Assembly (NCBI GenBank): GCA_018823285.1
Contig: JAHJIQ010000058.1
Coordinates: 1-62,824, forward strand
Direction of reading: 5' to 3'
DNA from: Pseudomonadota bacterium
GTDB lineage: Bacteria; Desulfobacterota; Desulfobulbia; Desulfobulbales; JAGXFP01
Length of the DNA stretch: 62,824 nucleotides
Shown here: positions 53,861 through 62,456 of the stretch, piece by piece
How the letters are laid out: each line of letters opens with the position of its first letter
Position numbering within the stretch: position 1 is the stretch's first letter
Program-made: the position numbers and the translations under genes
Notes under the pieces: generated by a model
The model's input: the letters and a program-made list of their open reading frames with translations, nothing else
The model's database searches: none
Told to the model about the DNA's origin: nothing

Positions 53861-55137
53861 CAGACGGTTCCCCGGTCGAGCTCCCAGTCACGGCGGGTCG
53901 CAGTCAGCCTCGGGGGCGACCGGTAGGTGTTGTCGTCAATCTCTTTTCTGACCACCTTCTGAAAAAGTCTGGCCATCCGGAGGGACTGCGACATGTCCTT
54001 GTAAAAGTTCTCCCAGGCATAATGATACATCTCCTGAAGGACCTCCGGAGTCATGTGCTTCGGCTGATACACAACTTCAGCGGTCGTGTAGCGGCTCCAG
54101 TCGCGGTGGAGAATCCTGCCCTCCTTCTCATATTTATCGGTAACCGGGGTGTGCGGGAACGGAGTCAGGAGAGAAAATTCGGCCATATCGATATCGATCT
54201 CAAGCAGGAAATCGACCAGCTTCTTGATATAATCGGCATCCTGATTATCGGGTCCGAGGAGAACGGCGGCCTCCACTCCGATGCCGTGGTCTTTCAATCG
54301 TTTCACCCGCTCACGGATCACATCGGAAGTATCAAAAACTGCCTGATACACATACCAGCAACCCGCTTCAGCGGCCTTAGCCACCACCGCATCCTCATCA
54401 AGGATCGGGTGACAAACCCATTTTTTCTTGAGCGGAATCATCGCTTCAAACAGCTCCATGATCCAGCCCCGGTCCTGGGCCAGGGAGTTGTCGACCAGAA
54501 AGAGACGATTGTTGTCGATGGCCGCAATCTCGTCGATCACCTGCGCAATGGGCCGCGGCCTGAACTGCCTGCCGCCCAGATAGGCGGTGGCGCAGGGAAA
54601 GCAGTTGAAGCGGCAGCCCCGGGAGGCATGAACCAGATCCACCATCGGCACGCCCCGATAGATGTAACGTTCCCGGTTCAGGATGTCACGTCGGGCTGGC
54701 CCCACCGATTCAATCGGCGGAAAGTCCCGGAAGTAATCGTAGCGGGATTTCAGCTGCCCGGTCCGCCAGTCATTCAGCACTTTGGCCAGGCGGCCATTCT
54801 CGACCTCACCAAGGAAGATCGCATCCACCTGCGGCTCGATCTCATCGGCATGGAGCATGGTGCTGATGCCGCCGGCGATCACCTTGATTCCTTTCCTGCG
54901 GTATGCCGCAGCGATTTCCATACCCCGCGGGGTCTGGCAGGTCAGCATCATCGACAGGAGAACCACATCGGTCTCTTTGTCGAAGTCCAACCGGTCGACA
55001 TTTTCATCGATAAAGGTCAGTTCATACTCTTCCGGGACCTCAGCTGCCAGGCATACCGGCCCATGGGGCGGCAGATGGAATTCGGTCTGCTCGGGAATCT
55101 TCGGCCATCTGGGATAGACAATGGTAATATGTGACAT
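53860..55137 (-). CDS. B12-binding domain radical SAM enzyme
   Basis: A 425-aa enzyme with a B12-binding region (AGGISTMLHADEIEP) and a radical SAM motif CRFNCFPCA near residue 174, with Pro in an unusual position before the third Cys. It overlaps neighbouring genes by one base at both ends. Together with the gene at 52526 it forms a pair near the start of the right arm. Confidence 0.86.
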   Translation of the reverse strand: MSHITIVYPRWPKIPEQTEFHLPPHGPVCLAAEVPEEYELTFIDENVDRLDFDKETDVVLLSMMLTCQTPRGMEIAAAYRRKGIKVIAGGISTMLHADEIEPQVDAIFLGEVENGRLAKVLNDWRTGQLKSRYDYFRDFPPIESVGPARRDILNRERYIYRGVPMVDLVHASRGCRFNCFPCATAYLGGRQFRPRPIAQVIDEIAAIDNNRLFLVDNSLAQDRGWIMELFEAMIPLKKKWVCHPILDEDAVVAKAAEAGCWYVYQAVFDTSDVIRERVKRLKDHGIGVEAAVLLGPDNQDADYIKKLVDFLLEIDIDMAEFSLLTPFPHTPVTDKYEKEGRILHRDWSRYTTAEVVYQPKHMTPEVLQEMYHYAWENFYKDMSQSLRMARLFQKVVRKEIDDNTYRSPPRLTATRRDWELDRGTV

Positions 55138-55751
55138 TATTTTCTCACCACCTTGATATTGACTTCGATCGTATCGGCAGGACCTTCCTGCCCGTGGGCA
55201 TCCTTCTCTCCCGCCCGGAAATCAAACCCACCGGCCACCATGAAGGCAAGCTCCGGATCATCGGCCAGCCAGCGCAGCGCTTCCTCTTCCGCTGCCGACA
55301 GAGGATTTTCGGAAAAGACTGAATAAACCGGACCGGTGAGGCCGAAATGACTTGCCGCTTCCGCGAGAGAAATGTTTGGCAGGGTATAACTGAAAAGCAG
55401 AGGACTGGCAAGTAGCGGATCACCAGCGGCCGTTTCGGCATACAGGAGATCGGTCTCCAGAGAACCGTATCTGGTCCCGCCGATGAGGCCTGCTTTCACC
55501 TTGACCCCGCGACCCCCGGCAAGACCTTCTTCCCTCAAGACTCTTCCGGTTTCAACAACTACCAACCGACTCAGATGATCCATCCTTCCCCATCTTCTGG
55601 GAACTTCTCCGAGGATCTCCACAATTCCGAAAGAAGGCTCGTTGCTATATAAATAACTGAAATTATTCAATTTAAACCAGAAATCCGATCTGATATCATT
55701 GCCAAACAAGCTCCTGTCCAGAACAGCGCCTGTTTCACCCGGAGGTTCCAC
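55137..55751 (-). CDS. Ketosynthase N-terminal-like protein without active-site Cys
   Basis: A 204-aa protein aligned with the 47836 product through GTRYGSLETDLLYAE and LFSYTLPNISLAEA. The Cys position reads VYSVFSENPLSAAEEEA, so no catalytic Cys is present, and the C-terminal half of a ketosynthase is absent. It is the first gene of the right-arm transcript. It could be a second chain-length-factor partner. Confidence 0.7.
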   Translation of the reverse strand: MEPPGETGAVLDRSLFGNDIRSDFWFKLNNFSYLYSNEPSFGIVEILGEVPRRWGRMDHLSRLVVVETGRVLREEGLAGGRGVKVKAGLIGGTRYGSLETDLLYAETAAGDPLLASPLLFSYTLPNISLAEAASHFGLTGPVYSVFSENPLSAAEEEALRWLADDPELAFMVAGGFDFRAGEKDAHGQEGPADTIEVNIKVVRK

Positions 55752-55867
55752 CAGACAGCTCTTCTTGTGCCCAACCGGTTATCGCGAAACATTATCAACC
55801 GAAACCCCGGGGGTCAAGGAATTTACATGACGGAAATTATTGATCCACTCCCGGTTTCCCTTCGTAC

Positions 55868-55897
55868 TTGACACCTCCGCAATGAACCGCCTATATT
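55868..55897 (+). promoter_or_regulatory. Sigma-70-like promoter of the divergent acyltransferase gene
   Basis: TTGACA (55868-55873), then 18 bp, then TATATT (55892-55897), ending about 28 bp before ATG 55925. The match is strong. Confidence 0.65.
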
Positions 55898-55924
55898 CGT
55901 CGCTATATAAATGCCTGGAAATCA

Positions 55925-56905
55925 ATGTTCACCTTTTTTTGCAAAGAGATCGTGGAAAAAAAACATCCCATTAAAAAGATCCGTGACGATATCTTCTACC
56001 TGCTGGTGCTGGTCCTGATAAAACTGCTCCGCGCCCTGCCCCGCAAACCAGCTCTCCTTTTCATGCGATCCTTGGGGCGGCTGGCTTTTATCCTGTCGAA
56101 GAATCCGAGAAAGCGTGCCATAGCCCATCTCGGCATGGTTTTTCCTGATAAAAGCAGGGAAGAAATCATCACTCTCGCCAGAAAAGTCTTTATCCATTTT
56201 GCGACGGCCATCGGCGATCTGGTCAGATTGCCCCGGCTCATTGACTCCGGACTGAATGATCTGGTCACCGCTTCCGGCACCGAGCATCTTGACCGGGCCT
56301 TTGCCACTGGCCGGGGTCTCATCCTGATCACCTGCCATTTCGGTAACTGGGAACTCCTCGGCGCATGGCTGGTCAAGAACGGCTACCCGATGAGCGTGGT
56401 CGGCACCACCCTGTTCGACGAACGACTCGACCGTTTCCTGGTCGACACCAGGAACAACGCCGGCTATACCAATATCGCTCGGGGCAAGGGCACCCGGGAG
56501 ATCATGCGCACCCTGAAAAAGGGCCATTCGGTCGGTATGCTGATCGATCAGGATACCAAGGCTCAGGGGGTTTTCGTAAACTTCTTCGGCCGCCAAACCC
56601 ACACCCCGACCGGCCCGGCGGTACTCGCCAGAAAGCTCGACCTGCCGATCATCCCGATCTTCATGTACCTGAAAGACGATCTCACCTATCATCTGGAGTG
56701 CCAGCCCCCCCTCGATCTGGTGCGGACCGCCAATGAGGAGAAAGACATCAGATCCTACACCCAGCAATGTTCTGATGCCTATGAAGGGATTATCAGACGC
56801 TTTCCCGAACAGTGGGTCTGGATGCATAAACGCTGGAAAACCCAGCCGGAAGCGATTGAAAAAGAGACTGGTGCCGCGCCTGTCCAGAGCAGCCTCTGGC
56901 AATAG
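55925..56905 (+). CDS. LpxL/HtrB-type lysophospholipid acyltransferase
   Basis: A 326-aa acyltransferase with a membrane anchor (about residues 23-50) and the canonical HFGNWE motif near residue 138. Relatives transfer an acyl group from ACP to lipid A. Its place at the edge of the locus, divergent from the right arm, suggests a second acylation in product assembly or lipid A synthesis. Confidence 0.85.
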   Translation: MFTFFCKEIVEKKHPIKKIRDDIFYLLVLVLIKLLRALPRKPALLFMRSLGRLAFILSKNPRKRAIAHLGMVFPDKSREEIITLARKVFIHFATAIGDLVRLPRLIDSGLNDLVTASGTEHLDRAFATGRGLILITCHFGNWELLGAWLVKNGYPMSVVGTTLFDERLDRFLVDTRNNAGYTNIARGKGTREIMRTLKKGHSVGMLIDQDTKAQGVFVNFFGRQTHTPTGPAVLARKLDLPIIPIFMYLKDDLTYHLECQPPLDLVRTANEEKDIRSYTQQCSDAYEGIIRRFPEQWVWMHKRWKTQPEAIEKETGAAPVQSSLWQ

Positions 56906-56942
56906 GATGCCCAAAGACCCTTAACCTGCAGGAGAAATGAAT

Positions 56943-57179
56943 ATGTTGAAAAATTTCCTTGTCGCTCTGTCCATGCTGTCGATTCTCACTCTGTTCACCG
57001 CCTGTTCAGGTGAAGAGAGCGTCAGCGAAAAGGCTTCTCGCAAGGTTGATGAAATCACTACCAAAGCGGCAGACAAGGCGGTTACAAAAATCCGCACCCC
57101 CATCGACAAAGCTAAATTAACCAAAACCCTTGGCAATGATCGCGTTGAATCCATCGACAAGGCGCTGGAAAACAAATAA
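56943..57179 (+). CDS. Small lipoprotein
   Basis: A 78-aa protein with the lipobox LFTAC (Cys near residue 21) and a mature part rich in Lys, Glu and Ala, with helix-forming repeats. ATG 56943 lies seven to eight bases after GGAG; the ATG at 56937 is too close to the ribosome site. Function unknown. Confidence 0.65.
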   Translation: MLKNFLVALSMLSILTLFTACSGEESVSEKASRKVDEITTKAADKAVTKIRTPIDKAKLTKTLGNDRVESIDKALENK

Positions 57180-57331
57180 GCTGTCCGGACCATTGATTCC
57201 GACCACCCGGTTGCAAATATTAACTGATTCCCGCAGCGCACCTTAAATCTTAGTGCTGTAGTGAAACGATAGCCCTTAACCATCGCAACTGACAGGCTGT
57301 AAGTGCAGTAAACCAACGACTAGGTCTGGAT

Positions 57332-57802
57332 ATGAAAAAACAGGAAGTGAGAATAGTTGTACTGGCCCTCGGGCTCGGGCTCTTTCTCTGGCTGGTTGAT
57401 TCCCTGCTCGATTTCTATTTTTTCTACGAAGGATCTTTTATCACCCTTCTGATTTCCGACGTTCCCGAACATGAGCTGTACATCAGGATTCTCATTATTC
57501 TCTGTTTTCTAGGCTTTGGTCTTGTTGCAGCATCACTGATCTCCCGCCTCCGGAAAAAAGAGACGGAACAGGCTGAACTGATCGGCGACCTGCGGAGAGC
57601 GCTTGATGAGATCAAAGCTCTCAAAGGGATCCTGCCCATCTGCTCTTTCTGCAAACAAATCCGTGATGACAAGGGATACTGGAACCAGGTGGAGGTCTAT
57701 ATCAGGAATCACACAGATGCAGATTTCAGCCACAGCATCTGCCCGGAATGCACCAGGAAGCACTATCCGGAATATTTCGAAGAAAAGGACACCTCTCCCT
57801 GA
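57332..57802 (+). CDS. Membrane protein with Zn-ribbon-like tail
   Basis: A 156-aa protein with two transmembrane segments (about residues 7-30 and 48-68), a coiled coil (about 70-98), and a C-terminal module LPICSFCKQIRDDKGYWNQV with CPEC further on. Two Cys pairs (CSFC, CPEC) could bind zinc. This module is usually found at the end of PAS or histidine kinase proteins; here no such domain is present. Confidence 0.7.
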   Translation: MKKQEVRIVVLALGLGLFLWLVDSLLDFYFFYEGSFITLLISDVPEHELYIRILIILCFLGFGLVAASLISRLRKKETEQAELIGDLRRALDEIKALKGILPICSFCKQIRDDKGYWNQVEVYIRNHTDADFSHSICPECTRKHYPEYFEEKDTSP

Positions 57803-57857
57803 TTCACAAGCACGCCGTTTCCGGTCTGAAAAGTGCACATGCAAAGGAGACTGAACA

Positions 57858-58724
57858 ATGGACCAACCGAGAAAAATCCGCCGGGTGTTCAAAAGCAAAC
57901 CTGTTCTTGAAGGCGCCGGGGTACACCTGAACAGGGCTTTCGGCTTCAGCGAGGTGCCCCATTTCGATCCGTTCCTGCTCCTTGACGATTTCCGCTCCGC
58001 CACCCCGGACCATTATCTGCAAGGATTCCCCTGGCACCCCCATCGGGGTATCGAGACCATCACCTATGTCCTCACCGGCGATGTGGAACATGGCGACTCC
58101 ATGGGCAACAAGGGAGATATCACCTCCGGCGATGTCCAGTGGATGACCGCCGGCAATGGCATCATCCACCAGGAAATGCCGAAAGGCGACAGCGAAGGCA
58201 GGATGGAGGGCTTTCAGCTCTGGGCAAACCTGCCCGCGGCACGGAAGATGATGCCTCCCCGCTACCGCGACGTCAAGGCGTCCCAGATTCCGCTGGTTGC
58301 AACGGAAAATGGGATAGAAATCAAGATTATCTGCGGGCGGGTCGGGAATGTCGCAGGGCCGGTCACCGACATCGTGATCGACCCGCAATATCTCGATATC
58401 ACGGTTCCGCCAAATACCACGTTCACCCATCCGACCACGGAAGACCACACGGTATTCGCCTACGTGATCGAAGGAAACGGCTCTTTCTCCGAAGACCGGA
58501 AAGATCTTCTCGACAACAGAACGCTCGTTCTCTACGAAAACGGCGCCAACATTTCCGTGCATACCGGTCATGACCCGGTCAGGTTTCTCCTGATTTCAGG
58601 CAAACCGATCGGCGAACCGGTTGCCTGGCAGGGGCCGATCGTGATGAACACCCGGGAGGAACTGCAAACCGCGTTTGAAGAATATCACAACGGCACCTTC
58701 GTGAAACATGAAGTGAAGATGTGA
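57858..58724 (+). CDS. Pirin family protein
   Basis: A 288-aa cupin protein. Metal ligands are in HPHRGIETITYVL (about residues 60-72) and WMTAGNGIIHQE. Some pirins act as quercetinases, others as regulators. No neighbour defines its function. Confidence 0.9.
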   Translation: MDQPRKIRRVFKSKPVLEGAGVHLNRAFGFSEVPHFDPFLLLDDFRSATPDHYLQGFPWHPHRGIETITYVLTGDVEHGDSMGNKGDITSGDVQWMTAGNGIIHQEMPKGDSEGRMEGFQLWANLPAARKMMPPRYRDVKASQIPLVATENGIEIKIICGRVGNVAGPVTDIVIDPQYLDITVPPNTTFTHPTTEDHTVFAYVIEGNGSFSEDRKDLLDNRTLVLYENGANISVHTGHDPVRFLLISGKPIGEPVAWQGPIVMNTREELQTAFEEYHNGTFVKHEVKM

Positions 58725-58764
58725 CAAATATAATGTGACAACGATTAATGTCTTTGCCGATTCA

Positions 58765-58789
58765 TCATTCCGGGTCAAGCCCGGTATGA
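58765..58789. repeat. Palindromic intergenic repeat
   Basis: TCATTCCGGGTCAAGCCCGG followed by TATGA makes a near-perfect hairpin (one mismatch). Such TTCCGGG/CCCGGAA palindromes are common in proteobacterial genomes. Confidence 0.55.
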
Positions 58790-58859
58790 CGATTCCCTCG
58801 ACTGATGAAAGCAATTCGGAATTACAAATCTCAACTCGAAATATCCTATCAACCACCCC

Positions 58860-59687
58860 ATGTTCATACTCGAAAGAATCATTTCCCGATTTTTCTTCCC
58901 AATGCCGATGGTGATCATTCTGCTGGCCGCTGGGCTTCTTCTGCTCTGGTTCGCCGCGCCTAAGAGACAATGGATCGGCCGGATGCTGATGACCGTCGGC
59001 GTTATTCTCCTTCTCCTGTTCAGCACCGGCTTCCTTGCCGATCTGTTGCTCAAACCGTTTGAAACAAAAATCGATCCTCTTTTTTTTCAGCTGCCGAATC
59101 ATCAAGAACCAGTCGGCCGGTACCCGGTACAATACGTGGTGGTCCTTGGCGGAGGCCATGACTCGGACCCGGATCTTCCGGTCACCAGCCATCTTTCCGG
59201 CTCGTCCCTGGTCCGGCTGGTGGAGGGCATCCGATTGCACCGTTATTTCAAGAGCAGCAAGCTGGTTCTTTCCGGGGGAAGTCTCTACGAAAAAATGAGC
59301 GAGGCCGAATCGATGGCCACAGTCGCCATGGATCTGGGAGTAAAAGAAGAGGCAATCATCATTGAAAAAAGATCCCGGCAAACCAGTGATCAGGTCCGGT
59401 TCATAGAGGAGATCGTGGGCAACCGCCTTTTTGTGCTGGTAACCTCCGCCTCCCATATGCCCCGGGCGATGGCCATGTTCAGAAATCAGGGCCTGGACCC
59501 CTTCCCGGCCCCCACCGACCACCAGGTCAGAAAATCGAAACCCGGAAACCCGGACACCTATTTCCCCTCGGCGGGAAACCTGGGAAAATCCGAACGCGCC
59601 ATCTATGAACTGCTCGCCACCTTCGGGGCCAGGCTACACGGCCAGACAGCCAAACCTGATACGAAAAAACCGCCCCGCAATTCTTGA
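58860..59687 (+). CDS. ElyC/YdcF-like DUF218 membrane protein
   Basis: A 275-aa protein. Two N-terminal membrane segments (about residues 15-60) are followed by a DUF218 domain (YVVVLGGGHDSDP, KLVLSGGSLY, RSRQTSDQV, VTSASHMPRAMAMF). ElyC relatives affect lipid carrier and peptidoglycan metabolism in the envelope. Confidence 0.85.
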   Translation: MFILERIISRFFFPMPMVIILLAAGLLLLWFAAPKRQWIGRMLMTVGVILLLLFSTGFLADLLLKPFETKIDPLFFQLPNHQEPVGRYPVQYVVVLGGGHDSDPDLPVTSHLSGSSLVRLVEGIRLHRYFKSSKLVLSGGSLYEKMSEAESMATVAMDLGVKEEAIIIEKRSRQTSDQVRFIEEIVGNRLFVLVTSASHMPRAMAMFRNQGLDPFPAPTDHQVRKSKPGNPDTYFPSAGNLGKSERAIYELLATFGARLHGQTAKPDTKKPPRNS

Positions 59688-59804
59688 GGCCCTTATGAGC
59701 TAATGCTCCCTTCCGTTCAGACTGCTTGAACAGGGTTGATAGGCGCGGCATGGCTTGGTTTGCAATGGCAATCCAGAGAGACAAAAAAAAACAATGCCAT
59801 CGTC

Positions 59805-62456
59805 TTAATTGTCGAGAATTTTGGCAACCACTTCGCAGAGGTCCTTTGAGATGTCTGCGCACGCCCTGATCTTCTTGAGCTGATTTTGCATCAGCTCCTG
59901 CCTCAGCCGGTCGAACCTTCTCATTCTGCTGAAGGATCCGGCCATCCTTGCCGCAATCTGCGGATTCAGGGTGTCCAGGGCCATGATCTGTTCGGCCATG
60001 AACGCATACCCTGCGCCATCGGCAGCATTGAAAGAGAGCGGGTTGGACATGGCAAAGGCGCCTAAAAGGGCCCTGACCCGGTTCGGGTTTTTCATGGAGA
60101 AGGCGGGGTGTTCCATGAGACCCCGGACCTTCTGCAGAGTCCCGGGTTGCGGGGCGGTGGCCTGGATGGCCAGCCATTTGTCCATAACCAGGGGCTCCTT
60201 GCCCCACCTCTGTTCAAAATCCCGGACCAGTTCTCCTCCGGCGGCAAACTCGCCGTGGACCGCGAGGCGAAGAGCGACAAGGCGATCCGTCATATTGTCG
60301 GACTGGTAATACTGGGAGCTGCAGAGTTCCTCGAACTCTTCCCCGAGGGCACACAAATAAGCGAGGCAGGTATTTTTCAGCTGCCGTTCCCCCGCCAGCA
60401 CCGGATCATAGCGGTAAGGTTCCGTGCATCTGAATTTTTTATACATTGCCAGGAATTCACTCCGAAATCTCCGGGCAATGCTTACCCGAAAGATTTTCCG
60501 CGCCTGGTGGATCGCCTCCACATCGACAACCTCCATTCGTTCGGCCAAATATTCTTCCGAAGGCAGCGCAAGAAGCAGGGCCAGAAAGGGCGGGTCAAGT
60601 TCGTTGCACGCGGCCAGAATGGCCCCGAACGAATCAAGAACGTGCGCCGGGATTGTTGGTTCCCGGCCCGCCTGCAGGGTATCGATCATTGCCAGCAACT
60701 GCCGGACCGCAAGCTGCTGCCCGGCTTCCCATTTTGCAAAGGGGTCGGGATCGGCAGCAAAGAGAAGCGCCAGATCGCCGTCGGCATAGTCGTAGTTCAT
60801 GATCACCGGGGCGCTGAAATCCCGCAGCAATGAAGGGACCGGTCTCCCGGAAATTCCGGTAAAGACAAAATTTTCCTGCCGGTCGTGAATCTCCAGAAGA
60901 AGCGAGGTTCCCCCGCTTGTTGGTGCGCCGGCAAGATGCAGTTCCATCTCCCTGCCCTGCCGGTCGAGCAGACCGACCCGGAGCGGAATATGCAACGGGT
61001 CTTTGTGGGGTTGGCCTGGAGTGGGCGGGCAGCTCTGGTGAACGTTCAGGGTAAATGTTTGCCCCTCCGGATCATATTCGCCGCTGATATCAAGCCGGGG
61101 CGTTCCTCCCTGGTCGTACCAGCGCATGAAATGTCCGAGCTCACGGCCACCCGCTTCAGCCATCGCCGCGACAAAATCTTCCACCGTGGCAGCACTGCCG
61201 TCGTGCCGCGCAAGGTAGAGATTGAGCCCTTTGCGGAAGTTTTCCGCCCCCACCAGGGTGTGGACCATCCGGACCAGCTCCGCCCCCTTTTCATAGACGG
61301 TCAGGGTGTAGAAATTGTTGATCTCAATGTACGATCCGGTCCTAACCGCGTGCGCCATCGGCCCGTTGTCTTCAGGGAACTGGCGGCTGCGGAGCATCTG
61401 GACGTCGGTGATTCTCTTGACCGGCCGGGAAGTCATGTCGGCGGAAAACTCCTGGTCGCGGAAGACGGTCAGACCCTCCTTGAGGCTCAGCTGAAACCAG
61501 TCGCGGCAGGTCACCCGGTTGCCGGTCCAGTTATGGAAATACTCGTGGGCGATCACCGCCTCGATCGCTTCATAATCGGCGTCCGTTGCCAGCTCCGGAC
61601 TCGCCAGGACATATTTGGAGTTGAAGACGTTGAGCCCCTTGTTCTCCATAGCCCCCATATTGAAATCATCGGCCGCCACGACCATATACTGGTCCAGATC
61701 ATATTCGAGTCCGAAGGTCTTCTCGTCCCAGGCAAAGGCCTTCTGCAGCGAGGCCAGGGCATGGCCGCAGCGCTCCCGGTTGTGCGCCTCAACGTAAAAC
61801 TGCAGCGCCACTTTCCGGCCGGACATGGTGGTGAAATGATCTTCGATCAGCACCAGATCGCCCGCCACCAGGGCAAACAGATAGCTCGGTTTCGGGTAAG
61901 GATCGTGCCAGACGGCAAAGTGCCGGCCATCGGGCATCTCTCCCTTTTCCACGAGATTGCCGTTGGCGAGCATCACCGGATATCTCGCCGGATCCCCGAT
62001 CAGGGTCACCGTGAAGGTGGCGAGCACATCGGGCCGGTCAAGATACCAGGTGATCCGGCGGAAACCCTCCGCCTCACACTGGGTGCAAAGCTTCGTTCCG
62101 GATCGGTAGAGCCCTTCCAGAGCGGTATTTTTCTCGGGATACACCCGATTCTGCTGTTCCAGGACAAACTCGGCCGGGGGTGAATAAATAGTCAGCTTCT
62201 CATCGGCGACCAGATATTCATCCTCCCCGAGCAGCGTGCCGTTTATGGCAAGATCCACCGGGATGATTTCCCGACCATTCAGCTGGAGGTCCGGGATGTC
62301 CGGGCCGGCAGCAGCAGGATTTCGCGAAACATGGAGCCGCGACCGGACCAGGGTGCATGCATCGCCCAGCTCAAAAACCAGCTCAACTTTGCTGATCAGG
62401 AATGGTGGTTTTCTATAGTCTGCCAGATAAACCGGCTGATGTTCAGGAACCGACAT
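59805..62456 (-). CDS. pepN: Aminopeptidase N (PepN, M1 family)
   Basis: An 883-aa cytoplasmic zinc peptidase that removes N-terminal residues. Motifs are GAMENKGLNVFN and VIAHEYFHNWTGN, with the downstream glutamate in SLKEGLTVF. The C-terminal helical domain is complete. ATG 62456 gives the conventional N-terminus and overlaps the LysM gene by 14 nt; an ATG at 62483 would extend it. Confidence 0.93.
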   Translation of the reverse strand: MSVPEHQPVYLADYRKPPFLISKVELVFELGDACTLVRSRLHVSRNPAAAGPDIPDLQLNGREIIPVDLAINGTLLGEDEYLVADEKLTIYSPPAEFVLEQQNRVYPEKNTALEGLYRSGTKLCTQCEAEGFRRITWYLDRPDVLATFTVTLIGDPARYPVMLANGNLVEKGEMPDGRHFAVWHDPYPKPSYLFALVAGDLVLIEDHFTTMSGRKVALQFYVEAHNRERCGHALASLQKAFAWDEKTFGLEYDLDQYMVVAADDFNMGAMENKGLNVFNSKYVLASPELATDADYEAIEAVIAHEYFHNWTGNRVTCRDWFQLSLKEGLTVFRDQEFSADMTSRPVKRITDVQMLRSRQFPEDNGPMAHAVRTGSYIEINNFYTLTVYEKGAELVRMVHTLVGAENFRKGLNLYLARHDGSAATVEDFVAAMAEAGGRELGHFMRWYDQGGTPRLDISGEYDPEGQTFTLNVHQSCPPTPGQPHKDPLHIPLRVGLLDRQGREMELHLAGAPTSGGTSLLLEIHDRQENFVFTGISGRPVPSLLRDFSAPVIMNYDYADGDLALLFAADPDPFAKWEAGQQLAVRQLLAMIDTLQAGREPTIPAHVLDSFGAILAACNELDPPFLALLLALPSEEYLAERMEVVDVEAIHQARKIFRVSIARRFRSEFLAMYKKFRCTEPYRYDPVLAGERQLKNTCLAYLCALGEEFEELCSSQYYQSDNMTDRLVALRLAVHGEFAAGGELVRDFEQRWGKEPLVMDKWLAIQATAPQPGTLQKVRGLMEHPAFSMKNPNRVRALLGAFAMSNPLSFNAADGAGYAFMAEQIMALDTLNPQIAARMAGSFSRMRRFDRLRQELMQNQLKKIRACADISKDLCEVVAKILDN

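Noticed and set aside
22373..55751. Assigning the locus as a plain aryl polyene cluster
   Set aside because: Starter-making and methyltransferase genes are absent and five radical SAM genes are present, so the label would hide the differences.
60885..62183. Long + strand frame opposite pepN
   Set aside because: pepN on the - strand shows all family motifs in this interval; the + frame has none.
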